A DNA stretch of 64,000 bases, taken from contig JAILEY010000056.1 in the NCBI GenBank assembly GCA_024687165.1, forward strand, positions 1-64,000. The letters run 5' to 3'. This document shows, piece after piece, positions 19,365-27,262 of the stretch. This DNA is from Treponema sp. Lineage in GTDB: Bacteria; Spirochaetota; Spirochaetia; Treponematales; Treponemataceae. Position 1 is the first letter of the stretch; each line of letters opens with the position of its first letter. Under the pieces are notes generated by a model. The model was given only the letters and a program-made list of their open reading frames with translations, did no database searches and was not told the DNA's origin. The translations under genes were made by a program, and so were the position numbers.

Positions 19365-19425
19365 TTTTTTCTTTTTTCCCAAAAAACATTCAAGATTTTT
19401 AAACCCTGGGTCGATATATATATTA

Positions 19426-19510
19426 CCAGGCGTTCAATTTTATCCCCTCCCACCCATTGGCGCCTGGCAGCCAAAAGGCGTGACCGGTGTAACAACCGGT
19501 CTTTTTTTTT
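19426..19510 (+). ncRNA. Candidate small RNA with C-rich loop and intrinsic terminator
   Basis: Between two genes lies a TATATA box (19415-19420), then stem CCAGGCG (19426-19432)/CGCCTGG (19461-19467) enclosing a 28-base loop with CCCCTCCCACCC, a small GCC-AAAA-GGC hairpin (19470-19479), and a terminator GACCGGT/ACCGGTC (19482-19501) followed by nine T. This is the architecture of a stand-alone small RNA, and C-rich loops of this type in other bacteria pair with Shine-Dalgarno sequences. The length would be about 85 nt. The alternative is the 3' UTR of the upstream gene. No Rfam family was recognised. Confidence 0.5.
19482..19510 (+). terminator. Intrinsic terminator upstream of the PBP1A gene
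   Basis: A perfect 7-bp stem GACCGGT/ACCGGTC with a 6-base loop, followed by TTTTTTTTT. Confidence 0.9.
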
Positions 19511-19564
19511 GCATTTTTTCTACTTAATTGAACAATTTTCTATATTTCATTAAAATGTTGTAAT

Positions 19565-22186
19565 ATGACTAAAAGCAAAAGGTGGCCCGGTGTTCTTGTA
19601 GGGCTTTTAATATTTTCAGCAGTAATTTTCGGCTTTCTTCTTGGTGAAGGACTTGCCCTTACAGTTAATACAATAAATACAGAAAATTTCGAAGACTTTA
19701 ATACAGCTCTTCCAACAAAGATTATAGATGTAAACGGTGAACTTATTACGGAATTTGCAAATGATGAAAAAAGAGAAATCATTTCAATCCACGATTTACC
19801 GCAGCATATGCTTGATGCACTTCTTACGCGTGAAGACAGAATTTTCTATTCTCACCAGGGATTCAGTGCAAAGGCTCTTTCACGTGCTGTAGTCGGAGTT
19901 CTTACAAAAAGCTCACTCGGTGGAGGTTCAACCCTTACTCAGCAGATTGCCGGAACTCTTTACTGCGACCGAAAGGAAATGTCAGTAACAAGAAAGCTCA
20001 AGGAACTGTGGTGGGCCATTCAGATGGAACGCCATTATTCAAAAGACGAAATTCTTGAGTTATACCTCAATAAGATTTATTTCGGCGGCGGTACTTACGG
20101 TGTAAATGCAGCAAGTAAATATTACTTTGGACACAGTGCAAAAGAAATAACTCCTGCAGAAGCTGCAATCCTTGTAATCCAGCTTTCAAATCCATCTTAC
20201 TACAATCCTTTTGACTACCCTAACCGCGCTATGGAACGCCAGAGAGACGTACTTAAATCCATGGTAAGGGCTAGACACATTACAAAAGAAGAAGCTAGTG
20301 AATCTTTTGACAACTACTGGTCTTCATTTGATTTTACAAGAACAAGCGCCTCAGCTTACTCAATGAGAAATGACGAAGCACCATGGTTCAGCGAATATGT
20401 GAGACGCCAGCTTGGTGAAATGCTTTACGGAACAGAAGACATTTACACAGGCGGATTTACAGTAAACACAACACTCAATCTTTCACATCAGAAAGTTGCA
20501 GACAAAGTAATGACTGATTACATAAAAGCCGCAAACAATATCTACCAGCGTACTATGAACAGCCACGAACGTTCTGCATTCGGAAGATACGTTCCTTTCT
20601 CTGAACTTTTGTGCCTTGTGTTTGATATTTCATCTTTGAGACTTAATCAGCAGCGTGCAAAACAAACCACAATGAACAATTACCGCGACACAATAAATCC
20701 TGTGATTGACATTATGGCCGTAATGAACAACATGGACAAACTGAAAACTGAAATCGTTACAAAGGGAAACATGCTGATAAAACAGAATGCTGAGCGAACA
20801 ACGATTGAAGGAACAATGATTGCCCTTGAAAATTCCACAGGCTACATCGATGCACTTGTCGGTGGTTCAAAGTACGATCATGACAATCAGTACATCCGCG
20901 CAATTCAGGCAAAACTTCAGCCGGGATCTACCTTCAAGCCGCTCTATTATTCAGAAGCAATTGAAAGTCATCCTATTGTTGACGGAAAATCACCTGCTTC
21001 AATGACGGCAATTATCAGTGATACACCGGTTGTTTTCCATAAAGAAGACGGATCTCCATATATTCCAAACGACTACAAAGGAAAATGGGAAGGCGATGTA
21101 GAAATCTGGTATGCACTTGCACACTCAATGAACATTCCATCAATTAAAGTCCTTGATGCAATCGGATTTGATGCAGCAATCAAAAGAACTTCATCTCTTC
21201 TTGGAATTCCAAAAGAAGAACTTGACGACCGCGGCTTCGTTCCTGTATACCCTCTTGGACTTGGTGTCTGCGCAGTTCGTCCTATAGAAGTAGCAAGAGC
21301 ATTTTCAACAATAGAAAATAACGGAAAAGCTGTAACTCCAGTTTCAATCATAAGCGTTCTTGATAAAAAAGGAAACGTGATTGCAGAACCGGCTCAGGAA
21401 ATGAGGGAAAAAGCAAAAAATAAACCTCAGCAGCTCATGAAACCAGAAACTGCATTTATCATGCAGGAAATATTGAAGAATACAGTTAATTCGGGAACTT
21501 TAAGATACGGCTCTGACTGGGATTCTACATTATACACACTCGGCGAAAAACGAGGAAAGGGCTCAAAATTCCGCTACACAAATTTGAACGGAGACAGCTT
21601 TATCATGCCTGCAGCAGGAAAAACAGGTACGACACAGAACTGGGCTGATGCATGGACAGTCGGTTTCACACCATATTACACGGCCGTTTTCTGGTTCGGA
21701 TTTGACCGCCGCGGACAGTCTCTTGGTACACGCATTACAGGTTCAACTATTGCCGGTGTTGCATGGGGAGACTTCATGCACGAAATCAACAAAGGCAAAC
21801 CTTACAAAACATTTACAAACAAAGTGCCGGAAGGACTTATTGAACTTGATGTATGTACTTTAAGCGGAGGTCTGCTTACTCCAGAATGTAAGGATCACAA
21901 AATCCATGCATATTTCTATCCTGGAACAGAACCTACTGAACCTTGTAAAAAACATTCGGATAAAACAGCCTCTACAATCGGTGTAAAAAGAATCGAAGAA
22001 GCCAGATGGAAGAGCGGATTCGACTTTGATATGGATGACGAACTTGACAAAGATCTTACCGTAAACTTAGACTTCTTAAAGAGCGACAAGCTTTCGTCAG
22101 AACTTAAAAATGATTCTTACTTTGATGATGATTTTGATCACGAAGAAGAAAATCAGGATGTATTTGACAACTGGCTTTTTGACTAA
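19565..22186 (+). CDS. Penicillin-binding protein 1A, bifunctional peptidoglycan synthase
   Basis: 873 residues with an N-terminal membrane anchor (about 8-30). The GT51 transglycosylase domain has the catalytic Glu in REDRIFYSHQGF (Glu90), GGSTLTQQIAGTLY and the KLKELWWAIQMER motif. The transpeptidase domain has SxxK at S455-K458 (PGSTFKP), SxN at S521-N523 (HSMN) and KTGT at 686-689. It polymerises and crosslinks peptidoglycan in the periplasm. The last 60 residues form an acidic tail (MDDELDKDL, DDDFDHEEE) not usual for the family. No strong Shine-Dalgarno is visible. The ParB-like gene follows 12 bases later. Confidence 0.95.
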   Translation: MTKSKRWPGVLVGLLIFSAVIFGFLLGEGLALTVNTINTENFEDFNTALPTKIIDVNGELITEFANDEKREIISIHDLPQHMLDALLTREDRIFYSHQGFSAKALSRAVVGVLTKSSLGGGSTLTQQIAGTLYCDRKEMSVTRKLKELWWAIQMERHYSKDEILELYLNKIYFGGGTYGVNAASKYYFGHSAKEITPAEAAILVIQLSNPSYYNPFDYPNRAMERQRDVLKSMVRARHITKEEASESFDNYWSSFDFTRTSASAYSMRNDEAPWFSEYVRRQLGEMLYGTEDIYTGGFTVNTTLNLSHQKVADKVMTDYIKAANNIYQRTMNSHERSAFGRYVPFSELLCLVFDISSLRLNQQRAKQTTMNNYRDTINPVIDIMAVMNNMDKLKTEIVTKGNMLIKQNAERTTIEGTMIALENSTGYIDALVGGSKYDHDNQYIRAIQAKLQPGSTFKPLYYSEAIESHPIVDGKSPASMTAIISDTPVVFHKEDGSPYIPNDYKGKWEGDVEIWYALAHSMNIPSIKVLDAIGFDAAIKRTSSLLGIPKEELDDRGFVPVYPLGLGVCAVRPIEVARAFSTIENNGKAVTPVSIISVLDKKGNVIAEPAQEMREKAKNKPQQLMKPETAFIMQEILKNTVNSGTLRYGSDWDSTLYTLGEKRGKGSKFRYTNLNGDSFIMPAAGKTGTTQNWADAWTVGFTPYYTAVFWFGFDRRGQSLGTRITGSTIAGVAWGDFMHEINKGKPYKTFTNKVPEGLIELDVCTLSGGLLTPECKDHKIHAYFYPGTEPTEPCKKHSDKTASTIGVKRIEEARWKSGFDFDMDDELDKDLTVNLDFLKSDKLSSELKNDSYFDDDFDHEEENQDVFDNWLFD

Positions 22187-22198
22187 AAGAGGAACAAG

Positions 22199-22621
22199 AT
22201 GATTGTTAAAATTGATGAGATTAAAATTAAAAACAGAGTCAGAAAAGACCTCGGTGACCTGCAGCCTCTTAAAGAAAGCATTAGACTTTACGGACTTCTA
22301 AACCCGATTACACTTAACTCAAAATATGAACTTGTTGCAGGTGAAAGAAGACTTCAGGCCGCAAAACAGCTTGGATGGGAAAGAATAAACGCAAACATTC
22401 TTGACGCAAGCACAGATAAAATCAAGCAGCTTGAAATTGAACTTGAAGAAAATAACCAGCGCAAGGAATTCACAGACGATGAACTTTTAAACGGATACAA
22501 GCGCCTTGAAAAACTGAGAAATCCTCCACTTCTTATGCGTATTCTTTCTGCATTTGCTTCATGGATTTCAAAATTCATTAAATTTATCAAAAAGCTCTTC
22601 AAGAAAAACGTTGAAGAGTAG
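22199..22621 (+). CDS. Small ParB N-terminal-domain protein with basic amphipathic tail
   Basis: 140 residues. Residues 1-80 match the ParB/Srx N-terminal fold: RVRKDLGDLQPLKESIRLYGLLNPITL and the nucleotide-pocket motif LVAGERRLQAAKQLGW. The HTH DNA-binding and C-terminal dimerisation domains of true ParB are missing. Instead the tail LLMRILSAFASWISKFIKFI followed by KKLFKK is a basic amphipathic helix that could bind the membrane. The ribosome binding site AGAGGA precedes the ATG, 12 bases after the PBP1A stop, so the two are co-transcribed. It is not the chromosome-partition ParB. Function unknown. Confidence 0.75.
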   Translation: MIVKIDEIKIKNRVRKDLGDLQPLKESIRLYGLLNPITLNSKYELVAGERRLQAAKQLGWERINANILDASTDKIKQLEIELEENNQRKEFTDDELLNGYKRLEKLRNPPLLMRILSAFASWISKFIKFIKKLFKKNVEE

Positions 22622-22655
22622 AAATCAAAACAAAGATCTGTACTAAAAAAACGTA

Positions 22656-22753
22656 CGGAGAATTCTCTAAAAACACGCCGAGTTTTTAAAAATTCTCGCC
22701 GAGTTTTTAAAAATTCTCGGCGTATTTTTACCAAATTCTCGGCGAGAATTTTC
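22656..22753 (+). repeat. Tandem array of about 21-22-bp palindromic units
   Basis: Two identical 21-bp units (GCCGAGTTTTTAAAAATTCT plus C) at 22677-22697 and 22698-22718 are followed by a diverged 22-bp unit and a half unit, with a partial unit at 22656-22667. Units meet at GAGAATTCTC or CTCGGCGAG type palindromes. The array lies between the convergent ParB-like gene and vapC. There are no unique spacers, so it is not a CRISPR array. Confidence 0.8.
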
Positions 22754-22781
22754 AAAATAAACCGACTGATTACTCGGTGAC

Positions 22782-23210
22782 CTATACAGAAAACCAGTCT
22801 TCAAGACGCAGAAAAGTTTTTTCCTTAAACTGTTCAAAGTCAGAAGTATTGTGAGTTACAAGTACCATTCCATTAGAAACTGCTGTTGCGGCAATCTGGG
22901 AATCATAGTAAGGAACTGTTTTTCCCTCTTTTTCAGAAACTGATTGAATTTCACCACAGATTTGGGCAGAGAACTTGTCGAAGGAGATTACTTCCATATT
23001 CAAATCCAATTCAGCCATAAAACTCATAAGTGTATTTTTTCTTTTACCTTCTGGCATTCGAGATACACCACGTGTTAATTCCTGCCAGGTAACAGAAGAA
23101 ATCGCACATAAATCTTTTCTTGCCCTGTAAAATTCAAGAACCTGCTTATTTGGTTTTTCTTTTGAAAATTCTGAAACAATATTTGTATCCAATAAATAAG
23201 TCTTTTTCAT
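22782..23210 (-). CDS. vapC: PIN-domain ribonuclease toxin, VapC type
   Basis: 142 residues with the PIN fold and its acidic metal site: Asp8 (LLDTNIVSE), Glu44 (TWQELTRG), Asp103 (YYDSQIAATA) and Asp124 (NTSDF). VapC toxins cleave tRNA or rRNA when freed from their antitoxin; the target cannot be deduced. All four acidic residues are present, so it is probably active. It lies 18 bases after the antitoxin gene, the normal order for a toxin-antitoxin operon. Confidence 0.9.
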   Translation of the reverse strand: MKKTYLLDTNIVSEFSKEKPNKQVLEFYRARKDLCAISSVTWQELTRGVSRMPEGKRKNTLMSFMAELDLNMEVISFDKFSAQICGEIQSVSEKEGKTVPYYDSQIAATAVSNGMVLVTHNTSDFEQFKEKTFLRLEDWFSV

Positions 23211-23228
23211 TTTAAATTCTCCAATAAA

Positions 23229-23495
23229 TTAAGCCCATGGATCTTTAGAATAATCCGGACACTCTCTTGATGGTGTAAAATCAAAACCTAAATCATCAAG
23301 TTCCCCTTCATGCTCTTTTCGCCACTTTGAAAGCCAATCAACTTTATTAGCTTTTCTGTCTTCATACTCCCCATAACTGATAATCACAGCAACAGGCTTA
23401 TCATAGCGGGTAAGCTCAACAACCTCGCCTTCTTCCGCACATTTTACCAGCGCCGAAAAATTATTACGCGCCTCATAAATAGAAGTTCTGCACAT
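23229..23495 (-). CDS. Phd/YefM-family antitoxin paired with VapC
   Basis: 88 residues. The N-terminal 60 residues (YEARNNFSALVKCAEEGEVVELTRYDKPVAVIIS) are the Phd/YefM DNA-binding fold; the acidic and aromatic C-terminus (DWLSKWRKEHEGELDDLG) would wrap the toxin. It neutralises the neighbouring PIN toxin and probably represses their shared promoter, which has a direct repeat overlapping the -35 box. A GGAGG ribosome binding site precedes the ATG. Confidence 0.9.
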   Translation of the reverse strand: MCRTSIYEARNNFSALVKCAEEGEVVELTRYDKPVAVIISYGEYEDRKANKVDWLSKWRKEHEGELDDLGFDFTPSRECPDYSKDPWA

Positions 23496-23525
23496 AGCGG
23501 CCTCCTTGTGTAATTTTCATATTGA

Positions 23526-23578
23526 GTATAACATGAGAAAAAATATCTAGTCAACTTAATTATTGTTAGCCAACTTAA
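23526..23578 (-). promoter_or_regulatory. Promoter and probable operator of the Phd-VapC operon
   Basis: Minus strand -35 TTGACT (23549-23554), 17-bp spacer, -10 TTATAC (23526-23531). A direct repeat TTAAGTTGRCTA occurs at 23548-23559 and 23567-23578 (period 19), one copy covering the -35 box, as expected of an antitoxin operator. Confidence 0.7.
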
Positions 23579-23712
23579 AAAAAATTATCAGGTATCAATC
23601 CAGCACCAAAAAACTTATATCTGCTACGATTTAACTTTTTATTTACAGAGAAGTGAATAGAGTAAAATCAGAATAAATCCCCTTCCCCAATACCTTTAAA
23701 ATCTCTAAAAAG

Positions 23713-23741
23713 TTGTTTTTTTTTAATAATGGCATTAAAAT
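23713..23741 (+). promoter_or_regulatory. Predicted promoter of the response-regulator gene
   Basis: TTGTTT (23713-23718), 17-bp spacer, TAAAAT (23736-23741), about 39 bases before the ATG. Confidence 0.5.
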
Positions 23742-23779
23742 ATAGTCAGATAAATTTTAAAACATTTTAAGGGGAAAAA

Positions 23780-24820
23780 ATGACAACTTTACTTATTGTA
23801 GATGATTCTGAAATCGACAGAATGGTCTTAAAGAACATACTTGCTAGTCATTATAATGTTATGGAAGCCGTAAACGGTTATTCCGCTCTTGAAATTTTAA
23901 ATAATCCAAGTCTTCATATAGACGGTCTTCTTCTTGATATTTCGATGCCGGGTCTGGACGGATTTTCTGTTCTTAATCTTCTTGATAAATCACGACACGC
24001 TGGAATGCAGGTTGTATTTATTTCTGCAGAAGTTCAGAAAGGCAACATCATTAAAGCAGCAAACTACGGTGCCGCAGGATTTTTCAAAAAGCCATACGAT
24101 GCCGATCAGATTCTTACAAAGCTCAAGTCACTTTTCAGCAACAGAAACACAGCAGCGCCTGTAAAAAGCAGCATGAACGGAAATATCTCTGACAATGAGC
24201 TTAGAGCAACAGCAATTTATGCGGAGAGACTAAGGCGTGTATATCTTACATACCTCAAAAACGAAAAAAAGAACGACGACCTTTACATTCACGTAAGCGA
24301 AGTTGTTCATATACTTTTGCAGAATTATTTTGCACTCAAGGCACCGCGCGACCTTACACCGGAAGGAATTGAAATCATAAGTCAGGCTGCATATTTTTAC
24401 GACATAGGAATGTGCGTTGTAAGAAACGAAAAGTTCAAAGTTGTTCCTCAGTCTGATATAGACAATATTCCTGAAACTCATACCATTGCAGGTTCAGATC
24501 TAATTGCCGTAAACAGCTCTCCAAACGTTGCATATTTTGTAAAGATTGCCTCTGACATCTGTATGCACCACCACGAACGCTATGACGGACGCGGAATGCC
24601 TCACGGATTAAAAAATACAATCAACAATATCTATACACAGATGGTTTCAATTGCAATTGATTTCTGTAAAGTTTTTTTTGAAAAGGATGGACCGTATTCA
24701 ACTGTAACATTTGGAACAGCCCTTACTGCAATCATGAATGACAGGGAAGCTTACAGACCGGATGTTATAGAACTTCTGCAGAACTGTCAGGATGATATTG
24801 TAAGTCATTACGGAAAATAA
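23780..24820 (+). CDS. Response regulator with degenerate HD-GYP-like output domain
   Basis: 346 residues. The N-terminal receiver domain (1-120) has the acidic pair DD at 8-9, phospho-acceptor Asp53 (LLLDISMPG) and Lys in FFKKPYDAD. The C-terminal domain aligns with HD-GYP c-di-GMP phosphodiesterases, but the HD pair is Tyr207-Asp208 (FYDIGM instead of LHDIGK) and the GYP motif is GMP (HHHERYDGRGMP, 263-274). Loss of the first metal-ligand His suggests weak or no phosphodiesterase activity. No histidine kinase is adjacent. The ribosome binding site AAGGGGA precedes the ATG. Confidence 0.82.
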   Translation: MTTLLIVDDSEIDRMVLKNILASHYNVMEAVNGYSALEILNNPSLHIDGLLLDISMPGLDGFSVLNLLDKSRHAGMQVVFISAEVQKGNIIKAANYGAAGFFKKPYDADQILTKLKSLFSNRNTAAPVKSSMNGNISDNELRATAIYAERLRRVYLTYLKNEKKNDDLYIHVSEVVHILLQNYFALKAPRDLTPEGIEIISQAAYFYDIGMCVVRNEKFKVVPQSDIDNIPETHTIAGSDLIAVNSSPNVAYFVKIASDICMHHHERYDGRGMPHGLKNTINNIYTQMVSIAIDFCKVFFEKDGPYSTVTFGTALTAIMNDREAYRPDVIELLQNCQDDIVSHYGK

Positions 24821-24832
24821 TAGAATGGCTGT

Positions 24833-25681
24833 ATGTTAAGCTATCAGCACGAATTTCACGCAGGCAATCACGCCGATCTTTTAAAACATACAGCACTTGT
24901 TTTTATTCTTGAATCCCTCTGCAAAAAAGAAAAACCTTTTACAATCATTGATACTCACGCGGGAGCAGGTATTTTTTCACTCAGCGATGAACGCATTTTA
25001 AAAACAGGTGAAGCAAAAGCGGGCATAGAAAAACTTAGAAATTTTACAGCAAAAACAAGCGCACCCGTTCCGGAAATTATAAAAACTTATCTTGAAAAAG
25101 AAGAACCTTATTTACAAAAAGGACTTTATGCGGGCTCTGCAGAACTTGAAGCAGTCTACGCAAGAAAACAGGATATAATTCATTTTTCAGAACTTCACAA
25201 GGAAGCAGCAGAAAAGCTTCAGGAAAACATGAAGAAAAGAAATGCAAAAACAATTATTCATGTTCAGGACAGCTACAAGACTCTTTCTTCCCTACTTCCT
25301 CCACTTGTAAAACGCGGACTGATTTTATGCGATCCAAGTTACGAAGACAAAAGCGATTATTCTCAGGCTGCGGAAGCTTTATCCAGCGCACATAAAAAAT
25401 GGAACACAGCCATAATTGCCTTGTGGTATCCTCTTTTAAGCAGAAAGAAAAATGAAACCACACAGATGATTTCCGCACTTGAGTCAGCATGTAAAATCGG
25501 CGTTAATCCTTGTGAATATCTTAACGTTCAGCTTATTGTAAAAGACGAAGCTGAGATGCAGAAGGAAGACGGTGCACATCTTTACGGAAGCGGAATGTTC
25601 ATAATGAATCCACCGTATCTTTTAAAAGAAAATCTGGAAGAAGCCGCAAAGTTTTATACAAAGCTCCTTGTTGAATCTTAA
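24833..25681 (+). CDS. rlmJ: 23S rRNA (adenine-N6)-methyltransferase RlmJ
   Basis: 282 residues matching RlmJ from the start: LSYQHEFHAGNHADLLKHTAL, then the SAM-binding IIDTHAGAGIFSL at about 37-50, and the catalytic LILCDPSYEDKSDY, a DPPFE-type motif. In E. coli this enzyme methylates A2030 of 23S rRNA. Length is normal. It starts 12 bases after the response-regulator stop without a clear Shine-Dalgarno and converges with the radical SAM gene. Confidence 0.93.
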   Translation: MLSYQHEFHAGNHADLLKHTALVFILESLCKKEKPFTIIDTHAGAGIFSLSDERILKTGEAKAGIEKLRNFTAKTSAPVPEIIKTYLEKEEPYLQKGLYAGSAELEAVYARKQDIIHFSELHKEAAEKLQENMKKRNAKTIIHVQDSYKTLSSLLPPLVKRGLILCDPSYEDKSDYSQAAEALSSAHKKWNTAIIALWYPLLSRKKNETTQMISALESACKIGVNPCEYLNVQLIVKDEAEMQKEDGAHLYGSGMFIMNPPYLLKENLEEAAKFYTKLLVES

Positions 25682-25690
25682 AATCAGATT

Positions 25691-27259
25691 TTATTTTTTT
25701 AAGACCTTCCAGTCATTATTTGCAACTTTTGTTTTATTTTTATATCGTCCGCAGTTTGCAGCAAAGAATTTTATATCCTGAGCGTATTCACTCATTAAAT
25801 CATCAGGGTGAAATGAAAGTTCAACAACAGATTCTCTGCCACTTGCAGTACATTCACTCAACGCATTGTTCAGAACAATAAGGTCATGAGCAACATCTGC
25901 TTCATTTTTTAAATTCTTTTTTAGATACTGAGTTTTCACAAAATCAAGCTGAGCCTTTTGTATAGAAAGAAAATTGCAGCAGTCAAAACTATTTGATTTC
26001 ATGTAATCAGCAAAACGTTCAAAAAAATCTGTTGCCTTCATTTTTAGCGGATAAAGCACAGCATTAAACCACGTAACAGCCCTTCCCTCCGTGTAAAAAA
26101 TATTTACAGCATTTGCAATTTTTTTTGCTTTAGCCATGTCGCTTTCAGAAAAAGTTGGAGAGCGCAAAAGATTGTAGGGAGGCTCCTTCATATATTCAAG
26201 ACCAAATTTTGGAGCATCATCAAAAAGTGCAGTTCCAGGCAAAACACTCAGGCAAAAAAGTTCAAGATTATTCGGATAAAGGCTCAATGCAAAATCAATG
26301 CTTTCCTTAAAGCCTTTGTAGTTATCCCCGGGAAGTCCCCAGATTAAATCAAAGCCAAAAATTGCACCGGTTTCATTAAGCAGCGAAACATTTTTTACGA
26401 ACTGTTTTTTGTTAAAAGTTCTGTTTACATTTTTTAAAATATTTTCGTTTGAAGACTGAAGGCCGAACTGAAGGCTGCAGGGAATTTCAGCAAACGCTTT
26501 TGCAAGATCACGGTCAATAAATTCTGCACGAGCTTCAAAATAATAAAAAGTATCCGGAGTTTTTTCTTTAATCGTCTTAAGCATTTTAAGTGCACGCTGT
26601 CTGTTTGCGTTATAAGTTGGATCAAGAACAAAAACCTGAGGCACTTTTTTTGCAGAAAAAAAATCAAGTTCCTTTAAGAGCCGATCTTCACTAAAATACC
26701 TGATTTTCTTTTCACCCTTACTTTCATAACAGTAGGAACATTTAAACGGACAGCCTCTTGCAAGTTCCCAGAGTGCGCCGCCAAAATCAGAAGGATCTAA
26801 AGTTCCGTCAAGGTACGGTGAAGTAAGCTCAAAAGCCGGAGCATTAAAATCATTTTTACCGGATAAAAAACAAGGAACATCAGTTTCACCTGCACCGGAA
26901 GTAACATGATCAAAAGAGGAAGCAAAAACTTCAGGATGAGCCGTAACCTCAGGGCCTCCCGCAAAAGTTACAAGATCTGTTTTTTTTGATTTTAAAATTT
27001 TGCAGAGATTTTCAAGAATCTTTCTGTTCCACACATAAATGCTGAATCCTACTGAATAAGGATTTTTGGAAAGAATTTTTTCAGCAGTTTTTTCTAAATC
27101 TATTTCTTTATCTTCAAGTGAAAAATAAAAAAGTTCCGCATCAAACTCATCGCGTGTTAAAGGATGAGATTTAATTGCGGAAACTATACAGGCAGCTCCA
27201 AGAGGAAGTGCCTGCGGAGAAGTTTCAACTAATGCCGTAACACAAATTACTTTTTTCAA
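25691..27259 (-). CDS. B12-binding-domain radical SAM protein
   Basis: 522 residues. The N-terminal 1-130 look like a cobalamin-binding-type Rossmann domain (GGPEVTAHPEVF, HVTSGAGE). The radical SAM core has CxxxCxxC at Cys170, Cys174 and Cys177 (ARGCPFKCSYCY), followed by a TIM-barrel region (YFEARAEFIDRDL, FGFDLIWGLPGD). The C-terminal 150 residues resemble the DUF4080 extension. The reaction is not known for this family. The start is TTG at 27259, just after the EF-G stop, so the two are co-transcribed. Confidence 0.82.
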   Translation of the reverse strand: MKKVICVTALVETSPQALPLGAACIVSAIKSHPLTRDEFDAELFYFSLEDKEIDLEKTAEKILSKNPYSVGFSIYVWNRKILENLCKILKSKKTDLVTFAGGPEVTAHPEVFASSFDHVTSGAGETDVPCFLSGKNDFNAPAFELTSPYLDGTLDPSDFGGALWELARGCPFKCSYCYESKGEKKIRYFSEDRLLKELDFFSAKKVPQVFVLDPTYNANRQRALKMLKTIKEKTPDTFYYFEARAEFIDRDLAKAFAEIPCSLQFGLQSSNENILKNVNRTFNKKQFVKNVSLLNETGAIFGFDLIWGLPGDNYKGFKESIDFALSLYPNNLELFCLSVLPGTALFDDAPKFGLEYMKEPPYNLLRSPTFSESDMAKAKKIANAVNIFYTEGRAVTWFNAVLYPLKMKATDFFERFADYMKSNSFDCCNFLSIQKAQLDFVKTQYLKKNLKNEADVAHDLIVLNNALSECTASGRESVVELSFHPDDLMSEYAQDIKFFAANCGRYKNKTKVANNDWKVLKK

Positions 27260-27262
27260 AGT

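Noticed and set aside
22199-22621. Chromosome partition ParB
   Set aside because: The HTH and dimerisation domains are missing, parA is absent, and no parS-type palindrome was found nearby.
22354-22755. 133-codon minus-strand ORF starting in the GCCGAG array
   Set aside because: The N-terminal KTRREFL repeats come from the array and the remainder is antisense to the ParB-like gene.
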